A stretch of 64,000 nt of DNA from contig CM075103.1 in assembly GCA_037576195.1 (NCBI GenBank), positions 28,480,723 through 28,544,722 of the forward strand, written 5' to 3'. The notes below the pieces were generated by a model that had not been told where the DNA came from, did not search any database, and worked only from the letters and a program-made list of their open reading frames with translations. The first letter of the stretch is position 1. Each line of letters begins with the position of its first letter. This DNA comes from Phytoseiulus persimilis. Taxonomy: Eukaryota > Arthropoda > Arachnida > Mesostigmata > Phytoseiidae. The position numbers and the translations under genes were made by a program. Positions 11,831 to 26,089 of the stretch are shown piece after piece.

Positions 11831-14800
11831 TCAGCGCACACACCGCCAACCAGCCATTCATCTAGGGAACAAGCTCGCTAAGGGGTTTCAATTTCACACC
11901 GTGTTGCCCCTGTCGGAAGAGGCAGCGTCAGCCACTTCTGGATGAGAGCCGGCTACTCAGTCGGTGGATCCGAATCGCGGTTGGGAGCCCGGCTGAGGAG
12001 CAACAATCAATAATATTAGGCTTCTAATGGAGTCTCGATTTCAGGGGAAAAGACTAACGCCGATGTTTTGCGAACAGGGAGCTTCGAAATGAAGACCACC
12101 TAGATGATGTCGGAGCATGAGAAAAGGCGCTCTGAACCGGTTTCTCCAACGAGAGGAAAACGTAGCGTCAGATGATGGAGCTAGTCTCCAGATACGGTGA
12201 CTGTGTCTGCCGCCGAACAGGTCTCACGAACCAGGGCTCGAGACGCCCAGCGAGTCGAGCTTATTCCTCTCAAGAGACCCTCCGGGGTCTAGCTTCCAAG
12301 GCTCATGCTCGGAGCCCCATCCGTCGGAAACAGGAGACTGGATGCTCCAAAGGAACCGGGTTTTTATAACGGTAAGAATAGCACGTAGCAAAAAACTCAA
12401 GATTCCATGAATGATTCCCGATGTCGAAAGGAGGTATAGGGGTCTGCGATGCCAGGATCAGGACTCGGGCATAAATGGATCTACTGGAAACTTTCCAGCG
12501 GGAACACCAGGTCACTAAAAGTTAGAGGGATCCCGTCTTTCAACGACGACTAAGACCAAGGAAACTTGATGTCGACGACGACGACGACCACGATAACGAC
12601 TCGTCAAAGCAGGCCGAGTTCTCCTGTTTTTTTTCCTCCTGACTGGAGTCGAGGAGGAGGGGCGGGCATGAATGGCTCCGAGTCGTTCGCGAAAACCATC
12701 CGTCCGTCGGTTCCTTCCACGGGTATCTTTCATCCCATACCGTTCGTCTTTCGCTCAAACGTCCCATGTAGTCCCATACCTTTGAATGGGGTCGTTTGCA
12801 ACTTTTGCCACAGCGCGAGGAACAGCATCGGTAGCGATGGTGGGAGCGACTTTCTTAGGTCTCATTCCTCCACCCAATCCGATTCGGAAACCCGGCTGTC
12901 GGAACGAGTCGTGAGTCGGCCCCGTGTGAAGGTCGAAAACGCAGCCGGAACGACCGCTCGTCGGCATCTGAGGCTTGGCCAGTGTCGCTACTGGACAGGA
13001 GGAGATCGCGGAGATAACGACAAATGATGAGGCGTCGCCGAGATAGCTGAGGTCTCAGTTTCGCTGTCAAGGTTCGGCCTGGGCTCCATCTTCGGGTTTT
13101 CATCCCCCGCTCTCGCATCCCTCTTTATTTCCCGGTCCGGCTCCCCGATGGGCCGCGGACGGCCCCCCCCCCCCCTAAGCCTTCGGATCGCCATCAGGAC
13201 AACCCTCCTCCTGGAAGGCTTCACTTCTCACCTTCTCTCTATATGCTCTCCTCTGATGGCATCGATCGCAGGCAACACTGGGCCACTTTTTGCCCATGCC
13301 TCAACTCAGGAGTCTCTCCTGGACAGGACATGGGTGCACGACGTGTCGGAGCTCCTAGGAAGGCGAACGAGCGACCTGTGGAAACGCGGGATCGCCTTAG
13401 GCACCTCTCGAGTTGCGCGAGGCGCGGCCAGAGCTGCTCTCGCTCCTGGGAGCCTCATCACCTGGCCCTGAAACTGTTCTTAACGTTCGTTATGTGCCTC
13501 ACACGTGCTGCGCGGATGCACTAATCCCGCAGAGCTAGTGTTCTGAATGATGCGACCCGTTCCGGATTCCGAATAACTTTCCGCACAACCATTCCGGACA
13601 CCGAGTGGATATTGGGAACAGCGACCAATAACCGCACGGCTCCCCAAATCTTCGAATGTGAGAACACGAATGCGTTCGTCCTCTGGATCGGTTTGACAAT
13701 GAGTGCTAAGCCCTCTGCAGCCGTTGATATTTATCACAGGAGGTCTATGAACCGGCCGGGGCTTCGAGGGCGAGCTCCATTTCTCGGATCCCTGAGGGGA
13801 AGGAGCCATCTGTGGGGGGAACGACTCAGCGAGATCTCCCTTCTAGTTTGATTGAGTCGAAACCGCTGAACCGACCTTTCCTCCGAGGCGAATCAGTCGA
13901 ACACGGGTGCCGATCGCCGTTGTAGGTGCTTCCAAGGTTTTTGCTCTCTTTTCCTCTCTCGACCCGCTCCATGAGCTGCTCAAACTCTGGTTTACGTCAG
14001 TGGAGCTCCCTCCGTGCGAGCAGAAGCGGCACCGCTGGCGGTGGTGCCCGGGAGCCCGGGTCAGGTAAGTAGCGGATTGCTGCGGTCGCGACCAGCGCTT
14101 GAAGCGTATCGTTGGAGCTAGCGGTTGACTTAATATTCATTCATGAAGAGCTCGAGCCCGGCTCGTTCCCACTGCAGCGGCACTAGCTGAGGCGGTGGCT
14201 TTGCCCAGCTGGGCTTAGCTGAGAAGCTAGATGAACCTGAGTAAGTCCTTCTTCCGCGCTTTAAGAACGCCATTCGAGGAAAGGTTCAAAAAGATCCAAA
14301 CGAGCGACGACGAATACTTGATTCCGAGAAAAACGCGTAAAGCTCCGAGTACACACGCCCACGCACTGGAAGGGAATACACAGGGACCTTAACTGAACTG
14401 GAGAAAGATTTGCGAACTCAGTAGCAGCGTCAGGAAATTGCGAGGGGGACTCACGGAGAGCGAGGAGGGGGTAACGTCGAGCTAGCCAACCAACCAACCA
14501 ACCGACGGAAGTATTCAGGAGTTGCTGTAAAAGAGACTCAGGAGCCCACAGAGAGACTCAGGGGCGAGCCCGATTCGGGAGAACGAGCGCAAAAGGAGTT
14601 AGGAAGAGGCTGAAACTTGTGTGTTTCTTCTTAACGTAGTTCGGTCGCTAACGTCTTTTGCAAAAGTCTTCGTTTCCTCCTCAGGTCGCGTCCCACACCG
14701 TCCCTCGAACTCGTCGTCGTTGCTGTCGTCGTCGTCGTCCTGCGTACTCCTCCTCCCCCTTCTCCTTCGCGACGTTGCCGCCTCCGCGGCTGCTTCTCCT

Positions 14801-17800
14801 CCGCTGTTCGCATCTGACTGCTTTACCTATACTCTGAGGCAGCGCCAGTAACAGCAGCAGCAGCTCCTCTCCCAGGAGACGGGTAATCAGAAAGGAGAAT
14901 AGATCCTTCTTCTTGTTTTTGAAGTGGCCCGCGCATAGAGACGCGAAGAGCTCGTGTTACGATGCTTGATCGACGATTCAATGTTTTTTTTCCCGGGAGC
15001 AGTGTATGCGGACTAGCTTGCTAACGAACGGACAAATGGATGGATGAATTCCTACAGATGGATTACTCAGAAGGCGGCGGGGTGTAACCAAGCTTGCCGC
15101 CTCTACAGACAACGATGGAGTTGGATTTATCGATCAAGGTTCCGTTCGTTCGGGCTCTGTCAGATTGAGGTCTCGCGCGGTCGCCTAGTGCACGAACTCG
15201 TCGTGCGCGGGCAGAATACAGCCAGCTGCATCAGACAGTCGAGGTCAACGCGTGAAGATGGCTGAGGCCGACCGGTTCCCGGTCGGCTCCTCCTCGGTTC
15301 CGGGTTGGATGTGCCCCTTATCGTGACTCGTCGTTGAACCTGGGAGAACTGCATTCGTGCGCAAAGTTAGCTGGATCCCTAGCGGAATCCGAGCGTCGGC
15401 GTCAAACTCTTTTGAAGGGAACGGGTGTCGGTTGCGGATTCTGAGCCCCTAATTTTTGATGAAATCCCCCGAAAGGAGCCAGCATTAACCAAAGTAGCTC
15501 CCATGTTCCCTCTATGCTATCGCTGCCGTTACCGCCGCTACTGCTGCCGGCTGAATATTAGTCTTGGCTGAATAATTTACGCCCACCAAACTGGTGGTGT
15601 GCTAAGCGCAGCTAGTCACTGACTGAGTGAGCTAACCATCCCACCGACCTCCCTGCAGTCAGGCAAGGCTCCGTGAGACAAGCTACCACCAGTCAGCGAC
15701 CAGACATAGAAAGACGGAGCACAACTGTGCTCACCCGTTTGTTCTTCTCTGTCTCGGGCTTTCTGCCGACCTCGCTCTTCCGGCGAGCGGTCGACCGGAC
15801 AGTCGAATGAGGGACGGGGCGATGCCCGTTCCCTCACCTCAGCTCATGTTTTCGGCAAAAGACACTTCAGTTAACAACTGGCCGAAGTTTTCCCGGAACA
15901 CGAACCATCACAGAACATACAACACGTACACATCAGCATACATATGGCAGTGAACACGAGCGTGCGCTACGTCGCGAGATACGTGAGTCACATGCCAGTA
16001 CGTCACATGGCTCGCTCTCCTTGTGCTCGGACATGGTTTAACATTGGATTATCACCATTCCTCGCCGTCATGCCTGCTTGGATGGTCTATTCGAGCTCCC
16101 CCCCCCCTCCTTTCCTCTCGAGGAATTCAAGGCTGTTAGTAGTTTGACTGACACGAACTAATGTTTGTTATGGAGGAGGTCGCCGAAACGCTGAAACTCG
16201 GCAAGACTCCGAGCGTTTCATACGTGGGTATCACGATTCTTATCGCTGAGGCCGTTGCGAAGGAAGCGAGTCTACGGAGGAATAAACCGTCCCGATCGTT
16301 GCTGGCGCTATTGTGCACCTAAGCCGATCCAATTCGCCTGTGCTAGCCAAGCAACCGTCAACAGCGAGTGGATTTGCGACGGAACTCCTCGGGGTATCGG
16401 ATCGCACTACGGTAGACATGGATGAGAAATGGAAAAATGGCCGCGTCATCGTTTTCGTCACTCGAATCGAGCCCTCGACTGGAGGGAGCAACGGCGTCGC
16501 CATCTTTTCCGATCCCACTCTCCGTTCGTACGACAAGCGTTTGCGTTCGAATGCCGGCAGCTTAGGGCTTCAAACGTAATTTGGACGATTCTCTCCCATC
16601 CGATGTCGTTTTGGATTCGGTAAAACCGGCAGACAGCAGAGCACAGAGTCGCTCGCTGCCCAACGAGAGACTGCAGCCAGAGGGAGACACAGTGAAATTG
16701 AATTAAACCCCCCGAGAGGGTAGGTTGCTGCCTGGTTTCCCCGGTCTCTCTTGGACCCGCTCGGTCTGCATTCTCCCAGATCCGCTCGGACCTCCTCGAG
16801 TGTTCTCCCCCGGAATCGTCCCTCCCGCTCGCCAGGCCCATCTCGGTTCAGCTTCCAGAGAAGCCGCCGCAACAAGCCCCGGCTGACGGGAACTCATCCG
16901 GCCCTCTTTAGTCTAAACAGTCGCTGACAGTCGCTGATCACGTGACGGCCTTCTTAGCGGTGAGCGAAGTGGATATGCCCTCGAGAACGATAGGTTCGCA
17001 GTGGTTTCCGCTGCTGGTGGAGATGCCTCGCTCCTCTCGTGTATCCGTTCGGAGAGCAGTTTGTTCATCGGTCGCTTCGAGGTATCCCACTCAGTCAGCT
17101 AACTCGATCGGCGCTATGCGAAGGCAAGAATCAACACGCAGGAGTCTTTTCAGGACTGCTCGTCGCTCGCTCTGTATGGAACTCGGTCGGTCTGACTCTA
17201 TGCACTCGCAGTCACGTTCGGCCGAGAGGGGAACGCGTTCGCTCTCGACAAACACGGCTCAAGAAAAGGGTCCATCATAGAGTCATTGACTCACTTGGAG
17301 ATTGGTTGTTTGTTCTGACTCGCATTCACTTGCTTTTTGTTTGTCTCCAACCTGTGCTTGACGACAAGGCTCTCGTTTGCTATGGGTGAGTACCGCGAGG
17401 ACTACCCTACAACTAATGGAACCGATTTGGGGAGCGCGAGCCCCGCGGCTCCATCTGGAAGCCAAATCAGGATTAAAGGCGTATCGGGGTCTTCTGCACA
17501 CCTTGTGTATGTACCGATCGATTCACGTGCTTCATGCGAGCATCGGTCACGGAGTGTCACGCACTCAGAACAAGTGCATACAGAGTCTCGCGGCTCATTC
17601 ATTTCAATCGAACCGTCCGTTTCTGGCCACGGAACGCTTGATCCACTCCCGAGACACGCTCGGGCATGTCCCCTCCTGTTTCTTCAGGAGCGACAGAGTT
17701 CCATTTCCCTGAAGAATTCATAAGAACGGGTCGTAGCTGAGACTCAATGCGATTCACGATGAAGATTCACCTCTACTGGCGACCTGTTTGCTCTTTCAAA

Positions 17801-19779
17801 GTGTTCGAATTGCGGCTGAAACGTTGCAAGAACGAATCGGAGTTCTCGGGGTGTAAACACACACGTAAAAAAGCGAGCTTGAGACCAAAACTGCGCTGCG
17901 CCCGGAGCAGGAATGTCAACACGGGATCGCTTCGTCATCTGGGAGCCGAACGAGCCGGCTCCTGACAGCCCATCCGCATCTGTGCGACCACGCGGATTCG
18001 AGCTCCGAACGCACGCGAGCCATAGGGAAATATCTCTCCGCCACCTCATTTCCAGGCTCGGCATTTAACGATCGGAGTCGCGCCCGGCTGCGCGGAAACC
18101 CCCCACGCGGGCCCCTAAGGGATTCCGGTTGGAATTCTAAGAAATGCTTCCGTGCAATGTGAGAATCGTGCATCGTGCAAGGTGCGTGGCTCCCCCGCAC
18201 TCTCGGTATCGAGAGTGATTTGACAGACTGCGCGGGACCGCTGGGAAAGTTCGTTAACGTCCCTCTGTTTCCTAATCGTTCTTAAACACTCGGAGCGAAT
18301 GGATAAGCTACAGGAGAGCTGTTCGCTCAGGAAGCGCAAGGCCATAAAATCGAGCAGCCACAAAGATCCGACGGGTTTCTTTTGTCCGTGGAGAATTGAA
18401 TTTATTGTCACACTCTGTTCACGATAGAGAGCGAGCCACAGGAGCATGGGCGGGATAGTGTCGCCAAACCCACGGAAGGACTCCCCGTAGGAGACGAGCG
18501 TCTCCAACATTCGACCCAACTGGGCAATCGCGCTTTTTCCGAGGCTATGTTCCTTCAACCAGTTCGGTCAGAGCGCGATGATCGATGGACTTGATTCACA
18601 GCCTCGTGAATGTTGGATCTCCGCCATGGTCGATGGCGGGGATCTTTGTGCTTCGAACCGTTCGACGTCGGAAGTCGAAATCATTCGGAACAAACACTCG
18701 AGCGGACCTGGAACAGCCTCAGGTCGTAACCACCTCCGATTTCTAGGGAAGGGTGAGCGCTTCCAAAAGTCCCCGGTGTAGAATCGGGTTCCGGTCGCGA
18801 ATCGGGTAAATCTTTCCTCTCGTCATTACGGCTACAGGGGTAGAACTCCCGGATCCCCGCCCTGGGCCCCCACGCCACCGCTACCACCGGAAATCGCCGG
18901 CAGATTGGATGCATTGGGAAAGAGTTTCATTCAAGCGATGGATACGAGTGGTTTCACTCCGGAGGTCCTCATTCCGCCCTGAACTCGTCTCAACAACCTG
19001 ACAGCCGGAAAGTTGGGGAGAATTGATATTGAAGAACCGCACCACGAGATCGAGGAACAAAGAAGAGACGAAGAAGAGCAGCCGCTGGAGGGAGAAATCC
19101 GCTGCTGCCGCGACCCTGGCTCGCCAACCCCGCCGGCTGCCTGGAGAGATTGTCAAGATCTGTTGTTGACAGCCGATCCGGTCGGTCGACCGTTTGTCGA
19201 CGGCTGCGTCGGCGGGTCAGACGCTCGTCGTAATTCCTGGCGAAGTTGTCTCACTTTGTGCTGAAATGTTCTCTGAAGGCTCCGGAGAAGAGGATGTGTA
19301 TCTGTTGACCTCCCTCGCAATCCGACATCGCGTTTCATCTCTGAAGGACGTTGACGACCACGTGGACCGTGAGCGCTCGAATCTCTGTTCCGAAACGATG
19401 GTCAAACTCTCCTCACTCTCTCTCCCACTGTTGGTGTTCGTTCGGTTCGAAGTCCTGAGGCGTCACACCCACGCGAACAGATTACTCGCAACTTGTTCGA
19501 AGTCAATGAGCTGCGAAACAGCTATTACATCCTCGTCTTGTTCGAGAGTTAATCGATTTGAAGAAATCCTCGACTTGTTCCCCGATCGAATTCGCTGTGA
19601 TGGAACACCCGATCGGTCCCAAGCCTCGGATCATAGTTGCGCGCCGTTTCTGAAGGGATTCAATTTTGGATTCTCCTCCATGCTCGATTCCGGAATTACC
19701 CTCCTGCCCTGGTTCTCCTCGAGTTTGTGCCCGTCCCACCGAATCCGTCGTCCGGGTCGCCGTGCTCGTCGTCGCCGAG

Positions 19780-19858
19780 GTCCCTGTCGACGCTATTGTT
19801 GTTGCCGTCATTGTTGTTGACACGGTTGTTGTCGTTGTTGACACTGCTGTTGCTGCTT
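19780..19858. repeat. Imperfect GTT/GTC trinucleotide repeat
   Basis: TTGTTGTTGCCGTCATTGTTGTTGACACGG... continues through several GTTGTTGTC units to CTGTTGCTGCT. It inflates the 208-codon plus-strand ORF at 19194-19820 and its antisense frames; I see no domain in any of them. Confidence 0.65.
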
Positions 19859-22492
19859 CGCGCTGTGGAGGTGTCCGTATCTCCCTTCCGCATGCGTACG
19901 GGCCCTCGCAAAGTCCCATACGACGCATCCTTAAAACCAGGAGGACCACGAGGAGGGTGCGGGTTCACGTCGTCCCCGCGGAGTCATCGGCATAATGGCA
20001 CGGGGCTTAGCCGCGGCGGCCGGCCGGCCGGAGTCGAGGGAAGGGCGCAGCGGGTGCGCGGAACGAACAAGTCGCCGCGGATTTTGACGGATGACGGAAC
20101 AGTAAAAAAACCAGCCACCTTCCTTCGCCTGAATTTACAGCGACCTGCTTGACTAGCGCCGCACGCAGAGCAGCTGACCGAGCGAGGGACCGATCGGCCG
20201 GCTACCGACAGTGCTGACGGCTAAGATCCGGAAATTGAAGTCCCTGCCTCCGCCAGAGCTCGGACCGTCGACCGAGATACTCGGACCCGTTTGGTAGTTG
20301 GCCAACAACAGCGACCCAGCGAGCTAGGTTGAGTCGGACCATTCCTTCCAATATGCAGCAGCTGCTCGGGCTCGGACGACGACATTCTTGCCGAAACTGG
20401 AGAGATACCATCAGAGATCCGCAACGTGCCCAGCGTCCATCCACCCGTTCCCGCAACGAGCCGCCCCAGATGGCTCATATCAAATAGAGCGTGACACAGA
20501 TAAACGGCACAAGATGTTTGCGGATCGCTGGTTTTGAGGCAACTTTTCATCACAGACAGAACTACACCTGGCTTGGTATTCCCCGATACGGATTCGTGGA
20601 GTGCTCCCGCGGAGGTAAAGTACTCAGTTTCCGGACTCGAGACACGATTTTCAAGCCAAGCTCCGACCAAGATTTGGTAGGTGCGCGAGGTCTGAGGGAA
20701 GTTTGAGGAGTTTTGAATATTTTTGGGAGATCCCCGTGAGAACACATCACTCGCCCGCGTAGATTGGTTTCTCGAACTACTTTCGCGTGAATCGGAAAAC
20801 CGGTGGGGAGCTGCATGGGAACCTGCTTGCCGGTCGAGGGAGTGGGACGAAAAGTCAAGGGAGCCGAGGTTGAGTTTTATGGTTTGGAATCCATGCACCT
20901 TGTCCTCTGCTCAATATGCGACCGATCTCAGTCGGATTCCGCGGAAATCCGAACCATCGTAGGCAAGAACGCTGTTTCTGAGGTCAGCAAACCGCGCAGC
21001 AACATCTACCGAGTGGTCTGAATTATTCATTCTCGACTGCCCCTGTCACCCGTGATCTGCTCGAGCCACCACGCCGGCGAGTATCTGGGATCTTATGCCG
21101 CACACGTGTTTGTCGCGTCTTCCAGCAGAAGACTTCTCTGTTAGGCTTGGTCCGTGTGCGGTCGTTGGCTCCCGATGCCGCGGTTGGAGGAGGTTTGGAG
21201 ACATCAAACGAGTCGATGGAGTTGGTAAATTCGGCTGCGCCATTGAGTCGCGCTTGCTTCCTTCGGCGGGAGCGACGGAGTTTCTGATAGGGATAAACCA
21301 CAAAACGGTCCGTTCATCGATGGAGGCCGGCGTTCATGAGCTCCATCGTTATCAAGGATGGAAGGAGAAGTTTGTACCGATTTTTTACAAACATTTCTCG
21401 CTACGCTTGTGCATGAGCTGACTCAGCGACCAAGAGGAATATCTGGGTCCTGTTAGCGGTTAATGATGTCTGAAGGCGAAGGCTTCCGCACCCTGAAAGC
21501 TCACCTGACCAAACTCCATCGGACATTCCGCCGCGTCGGTGAATACCGGAGAGAAGTTCTCCCTTGAACTATTCATCGTTTCGGTTTTCCCTCCTAGCCA
21601 GTTGCTCCCAGGCATTCAGGACGGGCGTTGCGAAATTATCAAGCCCTCGGCCACCGAGCGAATACAGCAGTTCTGACTCAAAGAAATCGGAGACTATTAA
21701 TGGTGCGTGAGGCTCCTGAGGGCTTGGTTTGGACGCTCACAAACTAGGTTCCATATGGGGCGGACGGACGGCGGAAAGTTTCCTCCCGTTGGGTCGGATC
21801 ACGGGCGGAATCCTCGGGAACCCTTCAAGACCATGAGCAGAGAGCCTTTGCGAACGGTCTCGTTCAGTCCCAGTAACGATCTCGCTCATGGAAATATTTC
21901 TGTCCGCCCTGTACGACAGTTATCAATAGGTTTTCGGTCGATCTCGCTTTTTCCACAGGCAATGTTGAACTGTGTCTGTGAACGAGTCCTGTCACTTGAT
22001 CTTTTGTTGTCGGCTGGCTTGGTTGCACGATCAGAGGATTGTCAACAGAGTCGAAGGAGACTGCGTCCGATTCTCAAAGTTTCGGTCACGCTGCAAGCCC
22101 CGCGATGGGATGCCTCCGACGCAGAACTATCTATCAGGGTGAACTTGTGCTCGAATGTTTGAGGAAATCATCGAAGCGTGGTGCCGAGCGGCTGCTGCCT
22201 CTCAGCCTCGAAACGAAAGTAGCGCTGCGGCTTCCATGGCCGAAAGCAGAATCTCTTCGGATGTTATGCTGCGAATGCTTCGCAACGCTTCCCATCTCCG
22301 TCGGTTGAGGAATAGACGCGCGAAGTTTTGGGTATGAGCCCTAAACGGCGTTCCAACTGCCAATTCGGCGCTGGATGTCCGATTTGTTTGGTCTTTGTCG
22401 GTAGTGTCCGTCCGAGTGCGGTTCGCAGCTTCCGCAGAAAATGCCCAGCCAAGTTGCGTCCATTCGACCAACCATCAGCTTGACAGATGCAG

Positions 22493-22508
22493 TGGGGGGG
22501 GGGGGGGA
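22493..22508. repeat. Poly-G tract
   Basis: An uninterrupted run of about 13 G preceded by GT, in otherwise unremarkable sequence. Confidence 0.8.
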
Positions 22509-25372
22509 AGGGGCACCTGATTACTCAAGAGGGAAAAATCAGATAAACAGGGCTGAACTCGCTGCCTGATTGAGAGAGAAGACGATCTCGTGCGATCTCA
22601 TTGTTTCGTTGTCAGTCTTCAGCCCTGAACGAAGAGACCCTAGACTATTTCTTCGCCGCTCTGTTTCGAATCCCGGATGAATTCTAAGCTCCATTAATTC
22701 ACATATCTATTATTCTGCCCGACTTCGAGTTCGCCCGACACAGTCTCAACCCTGCGTTTAGTTTTGGATTCCCCCGAAGGGCGGCCTAGTCGCTGAAGAG
22801 TAGACGGCTCGACCCAGCCACTAAGGCTGGCCGAGCGGCCCCTCGTAGGAGGAGAGTTTGGGAACCTACTCAATAATTCACGTTGCTCCTTCCCCTATTT
22901 CTTCGCTCTCGTGCCGAGCGGTCTTCTTCCATTTGCCATTCCTTCGCCATCTCTGCTGATACTGTTTGGGAACCTCACACGCGCGCTTCATCCGGAAACC
23001 GAGCGAGGACTCCTCCACAGAGAAAGACATTCCTTTTATAGACGTAACACTTTCATCGTGGGGAGATTTTTTTCCGAAGCGAGCCAGCCCGCCGTAAAGT
23101 GAAGTCTCTCTGCGTCGATGTTTCGGCGCGGTAGTGCGTCAGCTCAACAAACTCGACGTCGAGAAGCTTTCTTTTTGGCGGCTCCTTCTTCTTCTCGAGC
23201 GAAATAAATGCTCGGACACATTTTACCACTTTGCATTGCCACTTGCAGAATACGGTATCCAGTGCGAGCGGGGCACTTCAACAAGCTGTCAAAAGGAGCC
23301 CGGGGCCCGTTTCGACGGCTTTGTTGCATTTTCCAGCAGCGCAATGTGAGCGAACGTGGCAGCTTTCTCAAATTCGCTTCGATGATCGCTTCCCTCCTCC
23401 GCCGCGACGCGGGTTCGCATCTCATCTTGAAGTTTCGGCTGCTCTGAACTTCATTTGAGGGCGAAAACTTTCTCTTCGCAGGCCGGCGTTTTCTTCATGA
23501 ATAGGAAACGATTCCCCGGCGAGGCTTCACCTCCCCTCAGAAGCCGTACAGCAGGAACCATCGTGAACTCGCTTCATTCGTCCAGCTCGGACGTGTGACC
23601 ACGGCGGAAGTTCGGTGATTCGTTATTTCTTCACGAGAGCCGCGGTCCCGGGGAGCGCGCGTGGCGATCGAGTCCTCGTCTTACCCGACTCGACCCCGCT
23701 GCGATCCCGAAACTTTCATCAGAGACGAATGCCGCTCAAGAGCATCGGGAGAGTGAGTGTCCTGAGAGCATCGGTGCTCCATTCCAATCCACTCCGCGTC
23801 GGAGTGTGCTCGAGTGAGTCGGCAAAGCATCTCGTGTTCGCTGTCGCAGGCGCTACAAGTTGTCGTGGCGTCGCCCGAGGCCAATTCCTCCGGTTGGTCA
23901 GATGGCCTGGACGCCACCGCTTCTGTCCATGGATGGCTGCTCGTTCGCTCGACTGTCTGCTCAGACCCGGCGACCGCTCGTTTGTTCGTTGGTTGCGCGC
24001 TCGACTGGTCCGGCGGTTGACTGGACGCTGTCGGTGTCGTGGGCATTGATTCGATTTCGGCGCGAGCTTCCCCTGGCTGACGGACGCGACTCTTGGACGT
24101 GCATCTTTGTTGGCTTCACTTCCTCCCTGGCCGAGCTGTGACGGAGGAGCTATTCCCGAACTCTACGGGCGGGCGGGCCGGACCGCGCGGCGAATGTGAA
24201 CAGCGAGGAGTAGCGGGAGGAAGGAGGAGCGTGGAACAAGCGATACGTCATGATGGCTTTCTCGTTGAAAAGTCGCGACGTCCAGATCCAGCCGAACGGC
24301 ACCACCTTCTTCGATGTTCTGCGCTTTTTCATTCGGCCGCGAACGGCCGTGTCGTGGAAAGCACCCGCGACAGCGACAAAGGAGACCTAATGGCTGCCCT
24401 GCTCACTTTTTGGAACTCCTCGCTGGTTGGCTTGCTTTTGCAGGTTTTGCGCACGGTCGTCTCTCCGTTACTGCTGCGTCTCCGGTGCGGGCTCGGAGGC
24501 CTTTCCAATGGATGAGCTCCGGCCGACCCGGTCTCCACCCAAACGGAAGATCGAACCCAGCGCCGGAAAACTCGTTATCCGATGGGACGGAGTCCATTAA
24601 TTGTGGTCCGGATGTCCGATGCATAATCGTCCGCGGATATCTGAAGACGGATGGAGAACGAGCCACGTAGTCCTCCGGATCATGATCGCGTCGGAATCGA
24701 TCATTGCGACATTTCATCAATCACTCCATCAATTCATCGATTGAATCGTTCCCATCCAATGATCAATTAACGCGTGTTCGTTCGCGACCTTGCGATCGGT
24801 TTCACTACTTGTTCTGTCCGTCCTCCGGCTTGCTAGGCAGTATAAGCAAGAGAGCCCAATCAGACTGATTCGGCCTGACTCATAAACCACTTAACAGCAC
24901 GGTGACCATAACCCTGATAGGACTCCGGTTGGGGTTCCGAGCGGCGCTAGCCTGTCGAGGATCCGCGGTGTGAACTCCTCCGCGTGTCCGTGCGCTAGTA
25001 CCTCATCGGCTCGTCGTCTCTCTCACGTGTAGGTATAAGTGGGAGAGTGTGGGCGGCGGATAAGAACACTTAGAGAAGAGTCGGACGGCCCGCGGTGCGC
25101 GTCCCACTGTAAATATTTAACCACACGGCAGTCCGGTGGTGGCCAGCCACACTGCTCAACTACAATACCGAGTGAGCGAGCCAGCGACTGAGCTACCAGG
25201 GGACCGGTGCCCGCGAGGTATCCACCACATCAACGGAAGCAAAGGAGAGAGCTGCTCCCGTTTGGCCTCAGCCTCCACGTTCTCCTTCTCAGTCTAGTTC
25301 CTTCCCAGTTCCCACCGTGGCCGGAGCCGCAGTCCCGCCCAACTCCTCGTCGTAACGACTCAAAGTGCTCTA

Positions 25373-25624
25373 ATGTACAACAGCTATAGCAGCTACCCTC
25401 AACAACAACAGAAGAGGGACGCGAGTTGGGCTTACAACCGCATCGAGCGAGACTTCAACGCGTCGTCAGTGCTCTCTCGGTTACTGCGGTGTCGAAGACG
25501 TCCCGGGACGTTTCAGACACCCTCACGAGCTCCTGTTTCTTCTTTTTGGCAAAGTAAAACCCTTCCCCCCGCCAGGCAGCGAGGCGAGCTGACCGCGGAG
25601 AGCTGCGCAGCCTCCGAAACGTAA
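25373..25624 (+). other. 83-codon ORF with Tyr/Ser/Gln-rich start, possible first coding exon
   Basis: It starts MYNSYSSYPQQQQKRDASWA after about 290 bp of stop-rich leader. The leader holds a TATA-like TAAATATTTAA at 25110-25120 and GAGCGAGCCAGCGACTGAG-type sequence. The first 35 codons look protein-like; the remainder is Arg/Pro-rich and less so. A possible donor (CAAAGTAAAA) lies at 25550. I do not recognise the protein. Nothing nearby confirms transcription. Confidence 0.25.
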
Positions 25625-25723
25625 AACGAGAATGACGCACGATTGGTCCCTGATCCATATTGGGTAACACGTCACCGAACGGAACCAGGCGGACTCAGCC
25701 GCAGGAGCCCATTAAATCCAATC

Positions 25724-25843
25724 ATGGTTATTAAATATTTTCGGACGAGCTCGACTGACTCGAACGACGCTGCTGCCACTCCAATGGTGTCGAATCAATC
25801 GATGGGTAGCTCGGTCGCTCCGGACGATTCGACTGCTAAATGA
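25724..25843 (+). other. Small ORF of 39 codons, possible micropeptide
   Basis: ATG at 25724 in context AATCATGG opens a frame reading MVIKYFRTSSTDSND..., then Ala/Ser/Met-rich residues ending STAK and TGA at 25843. Codons such as TCG, GAC, GCT, AGC and CCG repeat in a way that looks coding, and the frame is also open upstream to 25643. I know no family for it. It lies 100 bp after the ORF at 25373-25624 and could be part of the same transcript. Confidence 0.22.
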
Positions 25844-26089
25844 GGAAACTAGATTCTGCGTTTTTCAGCGCCATCAACACGTTTGGGCCGTTTCCCGAAT
25901 TTTTAGCCGTTCCCTCCAGCCCGTCTCCGCTGGCCGTGGAGTCCCAAGCAGTGTCGTTGCGTCGCACAGTGCTTGGCCCCTTGGAACTTGGAATCCGGCC
26001 GCAAAATAGAAGTTAAGTTGCAGCCATCTTGGTGACGCGGGGAGAATTCTGCATGTCGAGGACCCGAGAAAATAGGAATGATATGCTAG

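Larger units (their letters stand above)
11900..25200. other. Long stretch without a recognised gene
   Basis: It contains CAAC repeats (14490-14510), a poly-C tract (13165-13178), and CG-rich blocks with AGCTGAG/GCTAGCT-like words near 14.1-14.3, 15.6 and 20.2 kb that could be regulatory. The 147-codon minus ORF at 18558-18115 and the 225-codon minus ORF at 20898-20221 show no motif. A phrase near 22.25 kb (LPWPKAESLRMLCCECF, plus) faintly recalls an integrase zinc domain, but I would not call it. If the channel model holds, all this is intron 2. Confidence 0.45.
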
